A stretch of 64,000 bases of DNA from HXMU1420-13 sp965601825. Lineage in GTDB: Bacteria; Bacteroidota; Rhodothermia; Balneolales; Balneolaceae. Location: contig OZ271839.1 of NCBI GenBank assembly GCA_965601825.1, positions 3,100,001 to 3,164,000 on the forward strand, read 5' to 3'. The notes below the pieces were generated by a model that ran no database searches, was not told the origin of the DNA, and saw nothing but the letters and a program-made list of their open reading frames with translations. Each line of letters opens with the position of its first letter. Position 1 is the stretch's first letter. Positions 7,761 to 16,925 of the stretch are shown piece by piece. The position numbers and the translations under genes were made by a program.

Positions 7761-8774
7761 TTATCCAGTAACTGTTTTCACAGTTTTAATAATTCGTGCC
7801 GCAACCTTGTAAGGATCAGCATTAGAAGCCGGACGACGATCTTCTAGGTAACCGCTCCAACCATGAGTTGCTGTGTAAACCGGAATACGAATTGAAGCAC
7901 CACGGTCAGAAACTCCATATGAGAACTCATTGATGGATGCTGTTTCGTGATCACCAGTTAAACGCTCATCGTTATAAGCACCATAAACAGCGATATGCTC
8001 GTCTACAACACTTCTGAACGCCTCACAAACACCTTCGATCTTTTCTTTTGATCCGGCAGTTCTGATGTATTCGTTTGAGAAATTGGCATGCATACCAGAA
8101 CCATTCCAGTCAGTCTTTCCTAGTGGCTTTGGATGATATTCAATGTATACACCGTACTTTTCTGTTAATCTTTCAAGAAGGTAACGAGCAACCCAAATTT
8201 GGTCACCTGCATCATGAGCACCTTTTGAGAAAATCTGGAATTCCCACTGGCCTGCAGCAACCTCACCATTAGTTCCTTCAACATTTAAACCAGCTTCAAG
8301 ACAGATATCTAAATGCTCGTCTTTAATCGCACGACCATAAGCATTTTGTCCACCTACACCACAGTAATATGGACCTTGTGGTGGCGGAAAACCACCAGCC
8401 GGGAAACCAAGTGGTAACTGAGTGTCTAAATCCATAATGAAGTATTCTTGCTCAAATCCGAACCAGAAGTCGTTATCATCATCTTCGATGTGTGCACGAC
8501 CATTAGTTTCATGTGCAGAACCATCGGCATTTAATACTTCTGTCATTACCAAGAATCCATTTTTAACTTCTGGATCTTTGTAAATAGCAACTGGCTTCAA
8601 TAAACAATCCGAGCTATCACCCGTTGCCTGTAGAGTTGAACTACCATCGAATGACCATTCAGGGCAATCCTCTAATTTGCCACTGAAGTCGTGAACGATT
8701 TTTGTTTTACTTCTTAAAGATTGAGTTGGGTTGTATCCATCCAACCAAATGTATTCAAGTTTTGCGAACGACAT
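7761..8774 (-). CDS. glnA: Glutamine synthetase, type II (eukaryote-like)
   Basis: 337 residues, matching the short GSII class and not the about 470-residue GSI or about 700-residue GSIII. The enzyme joins ammonia to glutamate using ATP in the cytosol. Signatures: a beta-grasp N-terminus with WSFDGSSTLQATGDSSDCLL, the catalytic GFEQEYF, the line PQGPYYCGVGGQNAYGR, the second metal-site region EVAAGQWEFQI, the ammonia-site helix SGMHANFSNEY, and the C-terminal RGASIRIPV. It is a single-gene unit with its own promoter (8816-8851) and terminator. An AAGCGCTT palindrome upstream is shared with amtB, which fits nitrogen control. GSII is best known in eukaryotes, rhizobia and actinomycetes but also occurs in this phylum. 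Confidence 0.95.
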   Translation of the reverse strand: MSFAKLEYIWLDGYNPTQSLRSKTKIVHDFSGKLEDCPEWSFDGSSTLQATGDSSDCLLKPVAIYKDPEVKNGFLVMTEVLNADGSAHETNGRAHIEDDDNDFWFGFEQEYFIMDLDTQLPLGFPAGGFPPPQGPYYCGVGGQNAYGRAIKDEHLDICLEAGLNVEGTNGEVAAGQWEFQIFSKGAHDAGDQIWVARYLLERLTEKYGVYIEYHPKPLGKTDWNGSGMHANFSNEYIRTAGSKEKIEGVCEAFRSVVDEHIAVYGAYNDERLTGDHETASINEFSYGVSDRGASIRIPVYTATHGWSGYLEDRRPASNADPYKVAARIIKTVKTVTG

Positions 8775-8815
8775 ATTTTATTTAATTATTTAATGTATTC
8801 GATAAAAAATCAGAA

Positions 8816-8849
8816 CAAATATAATGCTCTTTCTTCAAAACACTCAAAA
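8816..8849 (-). promoter_or_regulatory. Likely glnA promoter
   Basis: On the minus strand TATATTTG (8823-8816) fits the TAnnTTTG -7 box. A TTTTTTG lies upstream with 21 bases between TTG and TATATTTG; the usual spacing is about 19. Transcription would start near 8809, giving a leader of about 35 bases. Confidence 0.55.
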
Positions 8850-8881
8850 AATTAATCTATAAGTTTTCCACATGTTAATTT

Positions 8882-8903
8882 GGTAAGTGCAAAAGCGCTT
8901 ACA
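8882..8903. promoter_or_regulatory. Palindromic AAGCGCTT operator upstream of glnA
   Basis: GGTAAGTGC-AAAA-GCGCTTACACC forms an inverted repeat around the core AAGCGCTT (8893-8900). The core centre is 73.5 bp upstream of the first base of the -7 box, almost the same distance as the matching site upstream of amtB (75.5 bp). That position, upstream of -33, suits an activator or an upstream regulatory site. The AAAGCGCTTT type of core resembles LacI-family operators; the cognate regulator is not in the window. Confidence 0.5.
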
Positions 8904-8983
8904 CCTTAATAATTAATTTAAATTCTAATATTCATTCTTACCGAATTGCATCGATTTAGCAACATTTTTTAGCTAAAAGTTGG

Positions 8984-9014
8984 TTTAACTGAGCGAAATT
9001 AGTCTTTATCTTTA
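8984..9014 (+). promoter_or_regulatory. Possible menA promoter
   Basis: TTTA (8984-8987), 19 bases, TATCTTTA (9007-9014). One mismatch in each box to TTTG-N19-TAnnTTTG. It lies about 40 bp before the TTG start of menA. Confidence 0.4.
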
Positions 9015-9055
9015 GCAACACTTATTCACACTTTTCCTAATTCAAATAATAAAAA

Positions 9056-9943
9056 TTGAGCACTTCGAAGGTAAAAATCTGGGTTGATGCATCCCGACCA
9101 AAAACCCTTGCTGCTGCCTTCGCACCTGTACTAGTTGGGGCCTCAATTGCGTGGCATGATGAAGTATTTATTCTAATCAATTCGTTGGTTGCTCTACTTT
9201 GTGCTTTTCTGATTCAAGTCGGTACCAATTTCGCAAATGATTATTTTGATTTTGTTAAAGGGGCTGATACTGAAGAGAGAATAGGTTTTGAGCGAGCCAC
9301 TGCTGCAGGTTTGATTCAACCAAAAACCATGCTGAGAGCAACAATTATAACTATGCTACTGGCCTTCATAATTGGATTATATTTGGTTTGGGTTGGAGGT
9401 TGGCAGATTCTGGTTATTGGAATACTCTCCTTAATATTTGGAATACTTTATACCGGTGGTCCTTACCCACTCGGTTACAATGGCCTTGGTGATATTTTTG
9501 TATTTATATTTTTTGGCATCGTAGCTGTAATGGGCACATACTTTGTGAATGCTCTGGAATGGTCGATATCTAGTTTTTGGGCTTCATTAGCTGTTGGAGC
9601 ATTGTGTACAAATATTTTGGTGATTAATAACCTGAGAGATGTAGAACAAGATGCTAAGGTTGGAAAACGTACTCTTGGTGTCCTATTAGGCGACACTGCA
9701 TTGAAATGGGAGTACACTTTAATGCTGATTTTAGCTTTTGCAATACCACCACATTTCTTTTTTAGGTTAGATTATTCAGTCTGGATTTTACTTCCATTTG
9801 TATCAGTGCCGCTTGCTATAATTCATGCAAGAAAAGTGTGGACAGAATCTCACAAACCCAATCTTAATAAAGTACTCGAACAAACAGCCCAGTTTATGGC
9901 TTTGTTTGGAATACTATTTTCATTGGGTGCAATTTTGGGATAA
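9056..9943 (+). CDS. menA: 1,4-dihydroxy-2-naphthoate polyprenyltransferase (MenA)
   Basis: 295 residues starting at TTG 9056. An integral-membrane UbiA-superfamily enzyme that attaches the polyprenyl chain to dihydroxynaphthoate to form demethylmenaquinone. The first Asp-rich motif is NDYFDFVKGADTEER (residues 61-75), the second is NNLRDVEQDAKVGKRTL, and about eight hydrophobic segments are visible. It begins a menA-menC-menE run, with ATG of menC overlapping its stop (TAATG). The other men genes (menF, menD, menH, menB) are not in the window. The gene is divergent from glnA across 281 bp. Confidence 0.94.
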   Translation: MSTSKVKIWVDASRPKTLAAAFAPVLVGASIAWHDEVFILINSLVALLCAFLIQVGTNFANDYFDFVKGADTEERIGFERATAAGLIQPKTMLRATIITMLLAFIIGLYLVWVGGWQILVIGILSLIFGILYTGGPYPLGYNGLGDIFVFIFFGIVAVMGTYFVNALEWSISSFWASLAVGALCTNILVINNLRDVEQDAKVGKRTLGVLLGDTALKWEYTLMLILAFAIPPHFFFRLDYSVWILLPFVSVPLAIIHARKVWTESHKPNLNKVLEQTAQFMALFGILFSLGAILG

Positions 9944-11013
9944 TGCTTTCTTACTACGCATTTAAAATACCATTCAAGACTCCTTTTCGAATTTCAAATC
10001 AGACTTTGACTTATCGAAATGGAATTCTTTTGGTTTACGATGCGGGTGAATATCAAGCTTATGGGGAAATTGCTCCATTACCTGGATTCTCGAAAGAAAA
10101 CCTAAAACAGGTCTTACCAGTACTAATTGAGAATCAAAAACATTTGGAGTCTGCAATTCGAAATAATGATGCGGAACAAATGATTTCGATTCTTGATGGA
10201 GTGCATGGATTCCCTTCACTTTCATTTGGATTGGATACTTTGATCACTGATATCAAATCCAAGCAAAATGATATTCTACTTTCTGAAACACTTTTCAATT
10301 CTCATGTTTCATCTGCTAAAGTAAATGGAGCAATTGGAATTGAGAATATCGATACGAGCTTGAAAAAAGCTGAATCATTAATTGCTGATGGCATTGAAAC
10401 TTTAAAATTGAAAGTTGGGGTTGATCATCAACAGGAAATAAACATTCTCAAAGCAGTTCGGGAAAATCACCCCAAAATAAATCTTCGTATAGATGCAAAT
10501 CAGGCATGGAAAACGGATGAAGCGATTAGGTGCTTAAAAGATTTCGAGGAATTCGAAATAGAATACTGTGAACAACCTGTTTCTGAATTTGATGTTGAGG
10601 GATTGAAAAAAGTAAAAGACAACGTATCAATTCCTATTGCAGCTGATGAAGCCGTTAGAACTTTTACTGAGGCAAAGGAATTAATCGAAGCAAATGCGTG
10701 CGATTTATTAATCCTGAAGCCTTCACTTTTTGGAAGAATAAAAAATTGCATCGTAACAAAAGATTGGGCTGATTCTCATAATATTGATGTTGTCGTTACC
10801 ACAGCGTTCGATACCATCGTTGGAAGGACAATTACCGCGGTTTTGGCTTCAGGTTTGGGTTCTGAAAAATTTGCACATGGACTAGCTACCGGACAGTTTC
10901 TTGACGAACCTGTTAGTTATCCTCAGGAAATTCATCAAGGAACATATTCGCTGCCAAGCTCTCCGGGAATATCCAGAAACATCGATTTATCCTATTTTAA
11001 AAAAATATCCTGA
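9943..11013 (+). CDS. menC: o-Succinylbenzoate synthase (MenC)
   Basis: 356 residues of the enolase superfamily (muconate-lactonizing subgroup). It dehydrates SHCHC to o-succinylbenzoate in menaquinone synthesis. Visible active-site elements are the KxK pair in ETLKLKVGVD, the metal ligands in LRIDANQAW, YCEQPV and IAADEAV, and the C-terminal Lys in LLILKPSLFG. Position between menA and menE, with an overlapping start, supports OSBS over dipeptide epimerase or other members of this promiscuous superfamily. Confidence 0.92.
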   Translation: MLSYYAFKIPFKTPFRISNQTLTYRNGILLVYDAGEYQAYGEIAPLPGFSKENLKQVLPVLIENQKHLESAIRNNDAEQMISILDGVHGFPSLSFGLDTLITDIKSKQNDILLSETLFNSHVSSAKVNGAIGIENIDTSLKKAESLIADGIETLKLKVGVDHQQEINILKAVRENHPKINLRIDANQAWKTDEAIRCLKDFEEFEIEYCEQPVSEFDVEGLKKVKDNVSIPIAADEAVRTFTEAKELIEANACDLLILKPSLFGRIKNCIVTKDWADSHNIDVVVTTAFDTIVGRTITAVLASGLGSEKFAHGLATGQFLDEPVSYPQEIHQGTYSLPSSPGISRNIDLSYFKKIS

Positions 11014-11015
11014 CA

Positions 11016-12506
11016 GTGTTTAAATCGAGATTACACATTTTCGAATTTAAGAAGACGGCACCAGACTTTGTTTTCCTTGCCTCTAAGGATGGCATGTATA
11101 CCTACAATGATCTTGACCGATTTACTGCTTTTTTCCAGGATATTTTAATCCAAAAATCTGACTCGCTTAAGTGGCCTGTTGCTTTCCTTTCAGAATCGAG
11201 CGACATGCTAGTGTTTTCTATAGCCGCCTGTTGGCAACTCGGGGTACCATTTATACCACTTGATCCTAAACTGACTCAAGAGGAATTAGAAGCACAGATT
11301 AAAGCACTAAGTCCAAGTCTGATTTTTTGTGATTCGAAGAATCGAAAACGACTGAAGGGTGACGATGTAATTCATATGGATGAGAATTACTTCATTAATG
11401 CTTTTACGTTCGATATGAGTTCTTCTGAACTAGAGAATCCAAATAAATTCGAAAAAAGTGATGTATTCGGATATTTCTTCACTTCCGGAACTTCTGGTGA
11501 TCCTAAGATCGTACCTTTAAAACGGCGACAAATGTATTCAGCGGCTAAATCATCAGCGAAGAATTTACGTCCTGATCCGAATCATTTTTGGTTGCTTTGC
11601 CTACCATTAAATCATATTGGTGGAATATCTATTATTCTTCGGTCCATTATTTATGGAACCGGCATATATCGCCTTGATGTATTTCATGAAGAAATGATCA
11701 AAGAATTTCTAGCTGAGAATTCACGATTCCAGGCTGCGTCGTTGGTTCCAACCATGCTGAAGCGATTATTGAAAGATCCTCTTTTCCGAACTCATCGAGA
11801 TTTTAAAGCTGTATTGCTTGGTGGAGGTCCTTCAAATGAGATGCTGCTAAGAAAAGCAGTTGAACGTGGCATCCCAATGATCTCCAGTTATGGAATGACG
11901 GAAACCTGTGCTCAGATTGTAGCAAATCCAATGCTCGTGCCATCAGGTACTTATACTCCTCTTTCCAGTGTTGGGAAACCATTTTCAACAAATTCTGTAG
12001 AGATTCGAGATGAATCTGGTAAGCGCCAACCAATGAATGAATCGGGCTTGATTTGGTTAAAAGGTCCACAAGTTTTTGATGGATACTATCCTAACAAAGA
12101 AAAAGAGACTCGATTTGACGCAAAAGGTTGGTTTAACACCGGTGACTATGGGCACCTAAATGGAAACGGTCAGCTATTTATTGAAAGTCGACGTACAGAT
12201 TTGATTGTTTCTGGTGGAGAGAATATTAATCCATATGAAGTTGAACAAGCCATTGAAGGTCTGAAAGAAATTAATGAAGCCGTTGTAATTGGGGTGGATG
12301 ATGAAGAATGGGGGCAAAAAGTAGTTGCAGTAGTAACAATAGCAAATGGCGTGCAACCTGACTTGGAATTTGTTAAATCAGAACTCAAAGGAAAACTTGC
12401 TGATTTCAAGCTACCAAAAGCCCTCGAAATTGTTGAATCTCTTCCGAAAACAGCGACCGGAAAAATCAAGAGAAATTCATTAAGAAAACGATTCTCCGGC
12501 ACTTGA
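11016..12506 (+). CDS. menE: o-Succinylbenzoate--CoA ligase (MenE)
   Basis: 496 residues from GTG 11016, two bases after the menC stop. An ANL-superfamily adenylating enzyme that activates o-succinylbenzoate with ATP and CoA. Motifs: the P-loop-like YFFTSGTSGDPKIVPLKR (about 150-167), SSYGMTETC, the hinge GWFNTGDYG, and the C-terminal Lys region LPKTATGKIKRN. Gene order menA-menC-menE fixes the substrate better than sequence alone could. Confidence 0.92.
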   Translation: MFKSRLHIFEFKKTAPDFVFLASKDGMYTYNDLDRFTAFFQDILIQKSDSLKWPVAFLSESSDMLVFSIAACWQLGVPFIPLDPKLTQEELEAQIKALSPSLIFCDSKNRKRLKGDDVIHMDENYFINAFTFDMSSSELENPNKFEKSDVFGYFFTSGTSGDPKIVPLKRRQMYSAAKSSAKNLRPDPNHFWLLCLPLNHIGGISIILRSIIYGTGIYRLDVFHEEMIKEFLAENSRFQAASLVPTMLKRLLKDPLFRTHRDFKAVLLGGGPSNEMLLRKAVERGIPMISSYGMTETCAQIVANPMLVPSGTYTPLSSVGKPFSTNSVEIRDESGKRQPMNESGLIWLKGPQVFDGYYPNKEKETRFDAKGWFNTGDYGHLNGNGQLFIESRRTDLIVSGGENINPYEVEQAIEGLKEINEAVVIGVDDEEWGQKVVAVVTIANGVQPDLEFVKSELKGKLADFKLPKALEIVESLPKTATGKIKRNSLRKRFSGT

Positions 12507-12537
12507 AGTACAATGCCATCTTGAATAGATTTGGCAT

Positions 12538-13755
12538 ATGAATTTAAATCCCGTTATCCTTTCTATTCCCATTTTTTTTGGTTTGATGAGCATCGAATTG
12601 GTCTATGAAGCCATCACTAAGAAAAGAACCTATCGTCTAAATGATGCTATCACAAATATCAACCTGGGAGCGCTAAACCAGATCAGTGGAATTTTCACAA
12701 AAGTAGTATCAGTTGGAATTTATACCGTTGCTTTCGAGCTTTTCGCTTTTACACAACTCCCAACTAATTGGATAACATTTGTTGTGCTTTTTTTACTCTA
12801 TGATTTGTGCTTTTATTGGAGCCACCGAATGGCACATACCATCAGCTTGTTTTGGGGCGGACATGTAGTACATCATCAAAGTGAAGATTTTAATCTAACC
12901 GTTGCCTTACGTCAGAGTTCTACTGCTTTCATCTGGAGTTTCCCATTTTATCTTCCACTTGCCTTTATGGGTTTCGATCCTATGCAATTTGTTACCGTTG
13001 GGGCATTCAACTTGCTCTATCAATTCTGGATTCACACAGAACATGTGGGGAAAATTGGCTGGCTGGAATACATCATAAACACGCCTTCTCATCATCGTGT
13101 TCATCATGGCCGTGATCCAAAATATATTGATAAAAACTATGCTGGAGTTTTCATCATTTGGGATCGAATGTTTGGAACCTTTCAAGAGGAAGAAGAACGC
13201 CCCACCTATGGAATCACAAAATCATTGAATAGTTGGAACCCGGTATATGCCAATTTTGCTCACTACATCGATTTATATCGATATGTAAAGCAATCTCGAA
13301 GTTGGAGTGATACAAAAAATATGCTGTTCCAACATCCGGGTTGGCTTCCAGAATATTTGGGAGGAGTTCAATCACCTACTGCTGTTAGTTCAGATTTTCA
13401 TAAGTACAATGCAGATGTATCCTTTATTTGGGCAAAACTATACATCTTTGTTCAGTTCATTGGCTTGATGCTGGTAACATCACTTTTCTTGTTCACTTAT
13501 GAAGACTATACAGATGTTATTAAAATTGGCTTTTTGAGCTGGATTATCTGGACAACCATCAAACTTGGGATGCTCTTTGAATCGAAAAGTAGAATTCTCA
13601 TTGTTTCAGAGGTTCTTCGACTAATTATTTTGCCGATCGGTTTTTGGGGATTGATTCAATCTGATTTCTCAATTCCATTTTGGTCAGTTTACGTTTCTAC
13701 CGCTTTTGCATTGCTTAGTATTTTTTCATTCAGTTGGATTTTCAATAAAAAGTAA
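12538..13755 (+). CDS. Sterol desaturase / alkylglycerol monooxygenase-like membrane hydroxylase
   Basis: 405 residues with about eight membrane segments and the three His boxes of the fatty acid hydroxylase superfamily: HRMAH (96-100), HVVHH (109-113) and HHRVHH near residue 185. These bind a di-iron centre. The extended C-terminal membrane block and overall length resemble alkylglycerol monooxygenase (AGMO/TMEM195)-type members, not the shorter beta-carotene or C-5 sterol desaturases; substrate assignment is inference. It lies 31 bp after menE and 6 bp before the SnoaL-like gene, probably one transcript. Confidence 0.87.
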   Translation: MNLNPVILSIPIFFGLMSIELVYEAITKKRTYRLNDAITNINLGALNQISGIFTKVVSVGIYTVAFELFAFTQLPTNWITFVVLFLLYDLCFYWSHRMAHTISLFWGGHVVHHQSEDFNLTVALRQSSTAFIWSFPFYLPLAFMGFDPMQFVTVGAFNLLYQFWIHTEHVGKIGWLEYIINTPSHHRVHHGRDPKYIDKNYAGVFIIWDRMFGTFQEEEERPTYGITKSLNSWNPVYANFAHYIDLYRYVKQSRSWSDTKNMLFQHPGWLPEYLGGVQSPTAVSSDFHKYNADVSFIWAKLYIFVQFIGLMLVTSLFLFTYEDYTDVIKIGFLSWIIWTTIKLGMLFESKSRILIVSEVLRLIILPIGFWGLIQSDFSIPFWSVYVSTAFALLSIFSFSWIFNKK

Positions 13756-13761
13756 GTCACT

Positions 13762-14142
13762 ATGATTGATTTAGAACAAAACAAACAAAACGCGATCGAT
13801 TTTTATAGAACAGCTTTTTTAGGCAAACCAAGAAAAGCTGTTGAATTATATGTTGGACCTGAATACATCCAACATAATCCGGATGTAGCTGACGAACCGG
13901 AAGGATTCATTGATTATTTTGAACGAATGCATTCCGAATATCCGGAAAAAGATATCACCTTTGTTCGATGTATTGCAGAAGGTGATTTAGTGGCTTTACA
14001 AACACTACAGAACTGGCCGGATAACGAGCAATATATCACCATGGATTTCCTTCGCTTTGATGGAAATGGGAAAATCGTTGAACATTGGGATGCCATCCAA
14101 AAAGTGCCGGATTATGCCGCCAATGAAAATGGAATGGTGTAA
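13762..14142 (+). CDS. SnoaL-like (NTF2-fold) protein
   Basis: 126 residues with the SnoaL/ketosteroid-isomerase-like pattern: a helical start NAIDFYRTAFLGKPRKAVE, YIQHNPDVADEPEGFIDYF, and the strands ...MDFLRFDGNGKIVEHWDAIQKVP. The IVEHWD line is typical of this family. Members range from polyketide cyclases to uncharacterised stress proteins, so the substrate is open. It follows the hydroxylase at 6 bp and precedes a DUF6122 gene by 15 bp. Confidence 0.9.
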   Translation: MIDLEQNKQNAIDFYRTAFLGKPRKAVELYVGPEYIQHNPDVADEPEGFIDYFERMHSEYPEKDITFVRCIAEGDLVALQTLQNWPDNEQYITMDFLRFDGNGKIVEHWDAIQKVPDYAANENGMV

Positions 14143-14157
14143 GGTTTCCTACCAGAC

Positions 14158-14544
14158 ATGCAATCTTTTGTCCATTACTTCTTACACTTTGGCTTTCCTT
14201 TTTTCATTGCCTATGGATTTTTCAGAGATGATTGGAAGAAAGTTTATCTAATTCTCTTGGCTACCATGCTGGTTGACTTAGATCACTTAGTTGCTAATCC
14301 AATATTTCAAGCTGATCGATGTGGTATCAATTTTCACCCCTTACATACTTACTATGCGATGGGTGTGTATTTTGTGCTTCTCTTCTTCAAGAAACCCTTC
14401 AACATTATAGGAATTGGTTTACTTTTCCACATGCTTACTGATTTTATAGATTGTATGTTCATGTATTCAAAGTGTAATTCTTGTTACGTAGAAGCACCTG
14501 CTCATAATCTTCTGGAATCTGTTGGTAGATTAATTGGATTATAA
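14158..14544 (+). CDS. DUF6122 family membrane protein
   Basis: 128 residues with three to four membrane segments. The sequence MQSFVHYFLHFGFPFFIAYGFF, the line LILLATMLVDLDHLVANPIF and RCGINFHPLHTYYAMGVYF are what I recall for the Bacteroidota family DUF6122. The DLDHL and HPLH motifs are reminiscent of membrane metal-dependent hydrolases (YdjM type), but this is inference. Last gene of the apparent men-hydroxylase-SnoaL transcript. Confidence 0.8.
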   Translation: MQSFVHYFLHFGFPFFIAYGFFRDDWKKVYLILLATMLVDLDHLVANPIFQADRCGINFHPLHTYYAMGVYFVLLFFKKPFNIIGIGLLFHMLTDFIDCMFMYSKCNSCYVEAPAHNLLESVGRLIGL

Positions 14545-14613
14545 ACAAGAATGGGATTATTTAATTTCTCATGAATTCTATTTATCGTATTAATCTAATT
14601 CAGGTATTAAAGC

Positions 14614-14991
14614 ATGCCATTCACACATAGAATAGAAGACTCCATTTTAATTTTTGAAGTAGCCGGTACTTACACAATCGAAGATCTAAATGAACTTGCT
14701 AAATTTGGACCGGCTCAAGTTGAATCTAATTCTTTGAAGAGAGTAATCTTTAATTTTCAAAATGCTGATACAACTGCAACAGACAATATTTTTGATATTT
14801 ACCAGGCAACTGAGATGCTCGGCAAGAATTATCCCAATGGAACTCATTTTGCAATAATTCCTAGTTCTAAATCATATTCTAATTCTGAAAAGCACAAAAT
14901 GTTTTTTGAAAATGTAGCTCATAATAGAGCTATAAGTGTAATGGTTGTTCCTGATTTCGATTCTGCAAGAAATTGGCTACTGAAGAATTAG
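14614..14991 (+). CDS. Hypothetical protein, STAS/SpoIIAA-like fold possible
   Basis: 125 residues, soluble, no signal peptide. The pattern ILIFEVAGTYTIEDLNELAKF, then KRVIFNFQNADTTATDNIFDIY and FAIIPSSKSYSNSEKHKMFFENVAHN with a final FDSARNWLLKN is consistent with a SpoIIAA-like STAS domain, in which a strand-helix alternation ends in an acidic helix. No kinase or sigma-factor partner lies nearby, so a role in anti-sigma control is not supported. Confidence 0.65.
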   Translation: MPFTHRIEDSILIFEVAGTYTIEDLNELAKFGPAQVESNSLKRVIFNFQNADTTATDNIFDIYQATEMLGKNYPNGTHFAIIPSSKSYSNSEKHKMFFENVAHNRAISVMVVPDFDSARNWLLKN

Positions 14992-15039
14992 TTATTCTAA
15001 CTGATTACTAAGCAAACCCGCCCTATTTATCAATTTGAT

Positions 15040-15717
15040 ATGCAAACTGTCTCATCCATCAAGAATAGAAAAACCGTAAAAGTTCTCTCAGATAATCCAT
15101 GGCCTCAAAATCTGAGTAAAAAGGAACAAGATGATCTAATCCCAGAACTATTGGAGCTAGCATCTTTTGCACCCTATCATCATAAATGTAACCCCGGATT
15201 TACTAAAGAAGACCGAGAACTAAGCTCATGCTTGCCATACAGATTTTATACGTTATCTACTCAGGAATGCAGGAAACTAGCAGTTTGGATCAAAGAGCAG
15301 CAGATTAATGCCGGAAAGATTCCACAAATGCTCCATACTGCTGACCTACTATTTCTTGTTACCTGGTTACCAGAGCCAAATTCCAATTTAGTTGACCTTT
15401 TACCAGAGGAAGAACAAGTGCCATTTGATGGTAGTAGAAAGAATATGGAACATATTGCAGCAGCTTCTGCTGCAATCCAAAATGTTCTGATCGGTGCAAC
15501 AGCAAAAAAAATTCCTAGTTACTGGTCCTCCGGTGGTCCACTTAGAAAAAAACCAATTCATGACTTACTTAAAATCCAATTAGATGAAATTCTTCTTGGT
15601 TCAATATTTCTTTTTCCCAAACATGTAAATCAAACCGATGCCAAAATTATCGAAGGTCATTTGAGAAACGAAGGAAAGCAATTGGAGACATGGTCTAAAA
15701 TGGTTGAGTTTAGTTAG
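15040..15717 (+). CDS. Nitroreductase-family FMN oxidoreductase
   Basis: 225 residues of the nitroreductase fold: an N-terminal helix region with ELASFAPYHHKC, the central LFLVTWLPEP and EHIAAASAAIQNVLIGATAKKIPSYWSSGGPLR, which is the FMN-contacting and dimer helix typical of the family, and a C-terminal ILLGSIFLFPKH. It likely binds FMN and reduces nitro or quinone compounds with NAD(P)H. The N-terminal Arg motif is weaker than usual. It stands alone, followed by 220 bp with no recognisable signal. Confidence 0.85.
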   Translation: MQTVSSIKNRKTVKVLSDNPWPQNLSKKEQDDLIPELLELASFAPYHHKCNPGFTKEDRELSSCLPYRFYTLSTQECRKLAVWIKEQQINAGKIPQMLHTADLLFLVTWLPEPNSNLVDLLPEEEQVPFDGSRKNMEHIAAASAAIQNVLIGATAKKIPSYWSSGGPLRKKPIHDLLKIQLDEILLGSIFLFPKHVNQTDAKIIEGHLRNEGKQLETWSKMVEFS

Positions 15718-15937
15718 TTATTGTAAATCACTTTCATCTGACATACCAGAAACGTAACTGTGAATGACTAATTAAGCTATGATTGCATTAAATACAGTAA
15801 CCGCTACTTGAGGGAATTTGAGATACTCAACTTATTTGGAAGTCAATTCCTGTCAAGAATAATTATTGTAGATTTTTTTTAGGAATTACATCACATTATT
15901 AGCTCTACCTTAATAGCGAACTTCATAGCTAATTCTT

Positions 15938-16924
15938 ATGAGACATCTCAGCGGATTTCTTGTTTTACTAATATCAGTAAATCTAGCTGCTCAAACACCA
16001 AAATTGAGCTCCAATGATGTTGCACTTCTTAAAGAAGCATATCACTTGCAAGAGAAGTTGGGTTCTGTAGTTTGGGAGAGTTGGAGTCCTCAAAAAGCAC
16101 CTTTTCTATTAAAAAGAAATAGCAATGATTTTCTTCTAAATCACCCTTCCCCACCCGAAGACTTCCAAAAGCTAGATATTCAATTTAATAATTCCGATGT
16201 CTATTGGAGACCAAGAACTGATACTCTGGATTATGGTGCAACTTTTACTATAAATGAAATTCCAACAGTAGTAATGACGGCGCCATCAAATGAAGAATCA
16301 ATAATTACATGGATTCTGCAAACTGCACATGAAATGTTTCATGTCTATCAGTTCAACCAAACCCTTTCCAAATCATTGGAGAATTATATTAATGTTGCGC
16401 TTCAATCTGAAGATTCCCTCTTAAATGAATTCCGTAATAATAATATTCGAGCGTTATTGCGTCTTGAAGCTGATCGTATATTTATAGGAATTGTACAGGA
16501 CACCCTGACTGAAAGCGATGAATATCTGCTAAAAAAAAGACTTGAAGATATTCATTCATTGCAACCAATCATTTTCAATGATTCATTGATATCAAAATTT
16601 AAGTTGAAAATGGAGTGGATGGAAGGTGTTGCCAGATATGTTGAACATCAAATGGATAGATATGCTTCTGACACTACATTCTATGAGCCTTCAGCAGAAT
16701 TTAAAGTGGAATTTCCCGGTATAACTTATTCAGATGAAGAAGCCAGATATTCATTAACCGGTACTATTAATCCTATTCGATTTGTCGGTGCAGGGGTTCA
16801 AGGGAGATTAATGTTTTATTATATGGGAATGGGAAAAGCGTATTTACTTGATAGAATAAATCCCAATTGGAAAGAACGCTATTTCACCTACACACTTGAT
16901 CAGTTACTAAAAATGGATAATTGA
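15938..16924 (+). CDS. Secreted protein with an HExxH metallopeptidase-like motif
   Basis: 328 residues with a signal peptide (FLVLLISVNLAAQ). The sequence ILQTAHEMFHVYQFN contains H131-E132-x-x-H135, the zinc-binding HExxH, and RLEADR supplies a candidate third ligand (E177) 45 residues later, as in gluzincins. The remaining helical body and the closing GRLMFYYMGMGKAYLLD are not recognised. It could be a periplasmic zinc peptidase; without a named family this is inference. It converges on the DoxX gene with a single base between stops. Confidence 0.72.
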   Translation: MRHLSGFLVLLISVNLAAQTPKLSSNDVALLKEAYHLQEKLGSVVWESWSPQKAPFLLKRNSNDFLLNHPSPPEDFQKLDIQFNNSDVYWRPRTDTLDYGATFTINEIPTVVMTAPSNEESIITWILQTAHEMFHVYQFNQTLSKSLENYINVALQSEDSLLNEFRNNNIRALLRLEADRIFIGIVQDTLTESDEYLLKKRLEDIHSLQPIIFNDSLISKFKLKMEWMEGVARYVEHQMDRYASDTTFYEPSAEFKVEFPGITYSDEEARYSLTGTINPIRFVGAGVQGRLMFYYMGMGKAYLLDRINPNWKERYFTYTLDQLLKMDN

Positions 16925-16925
16925 T

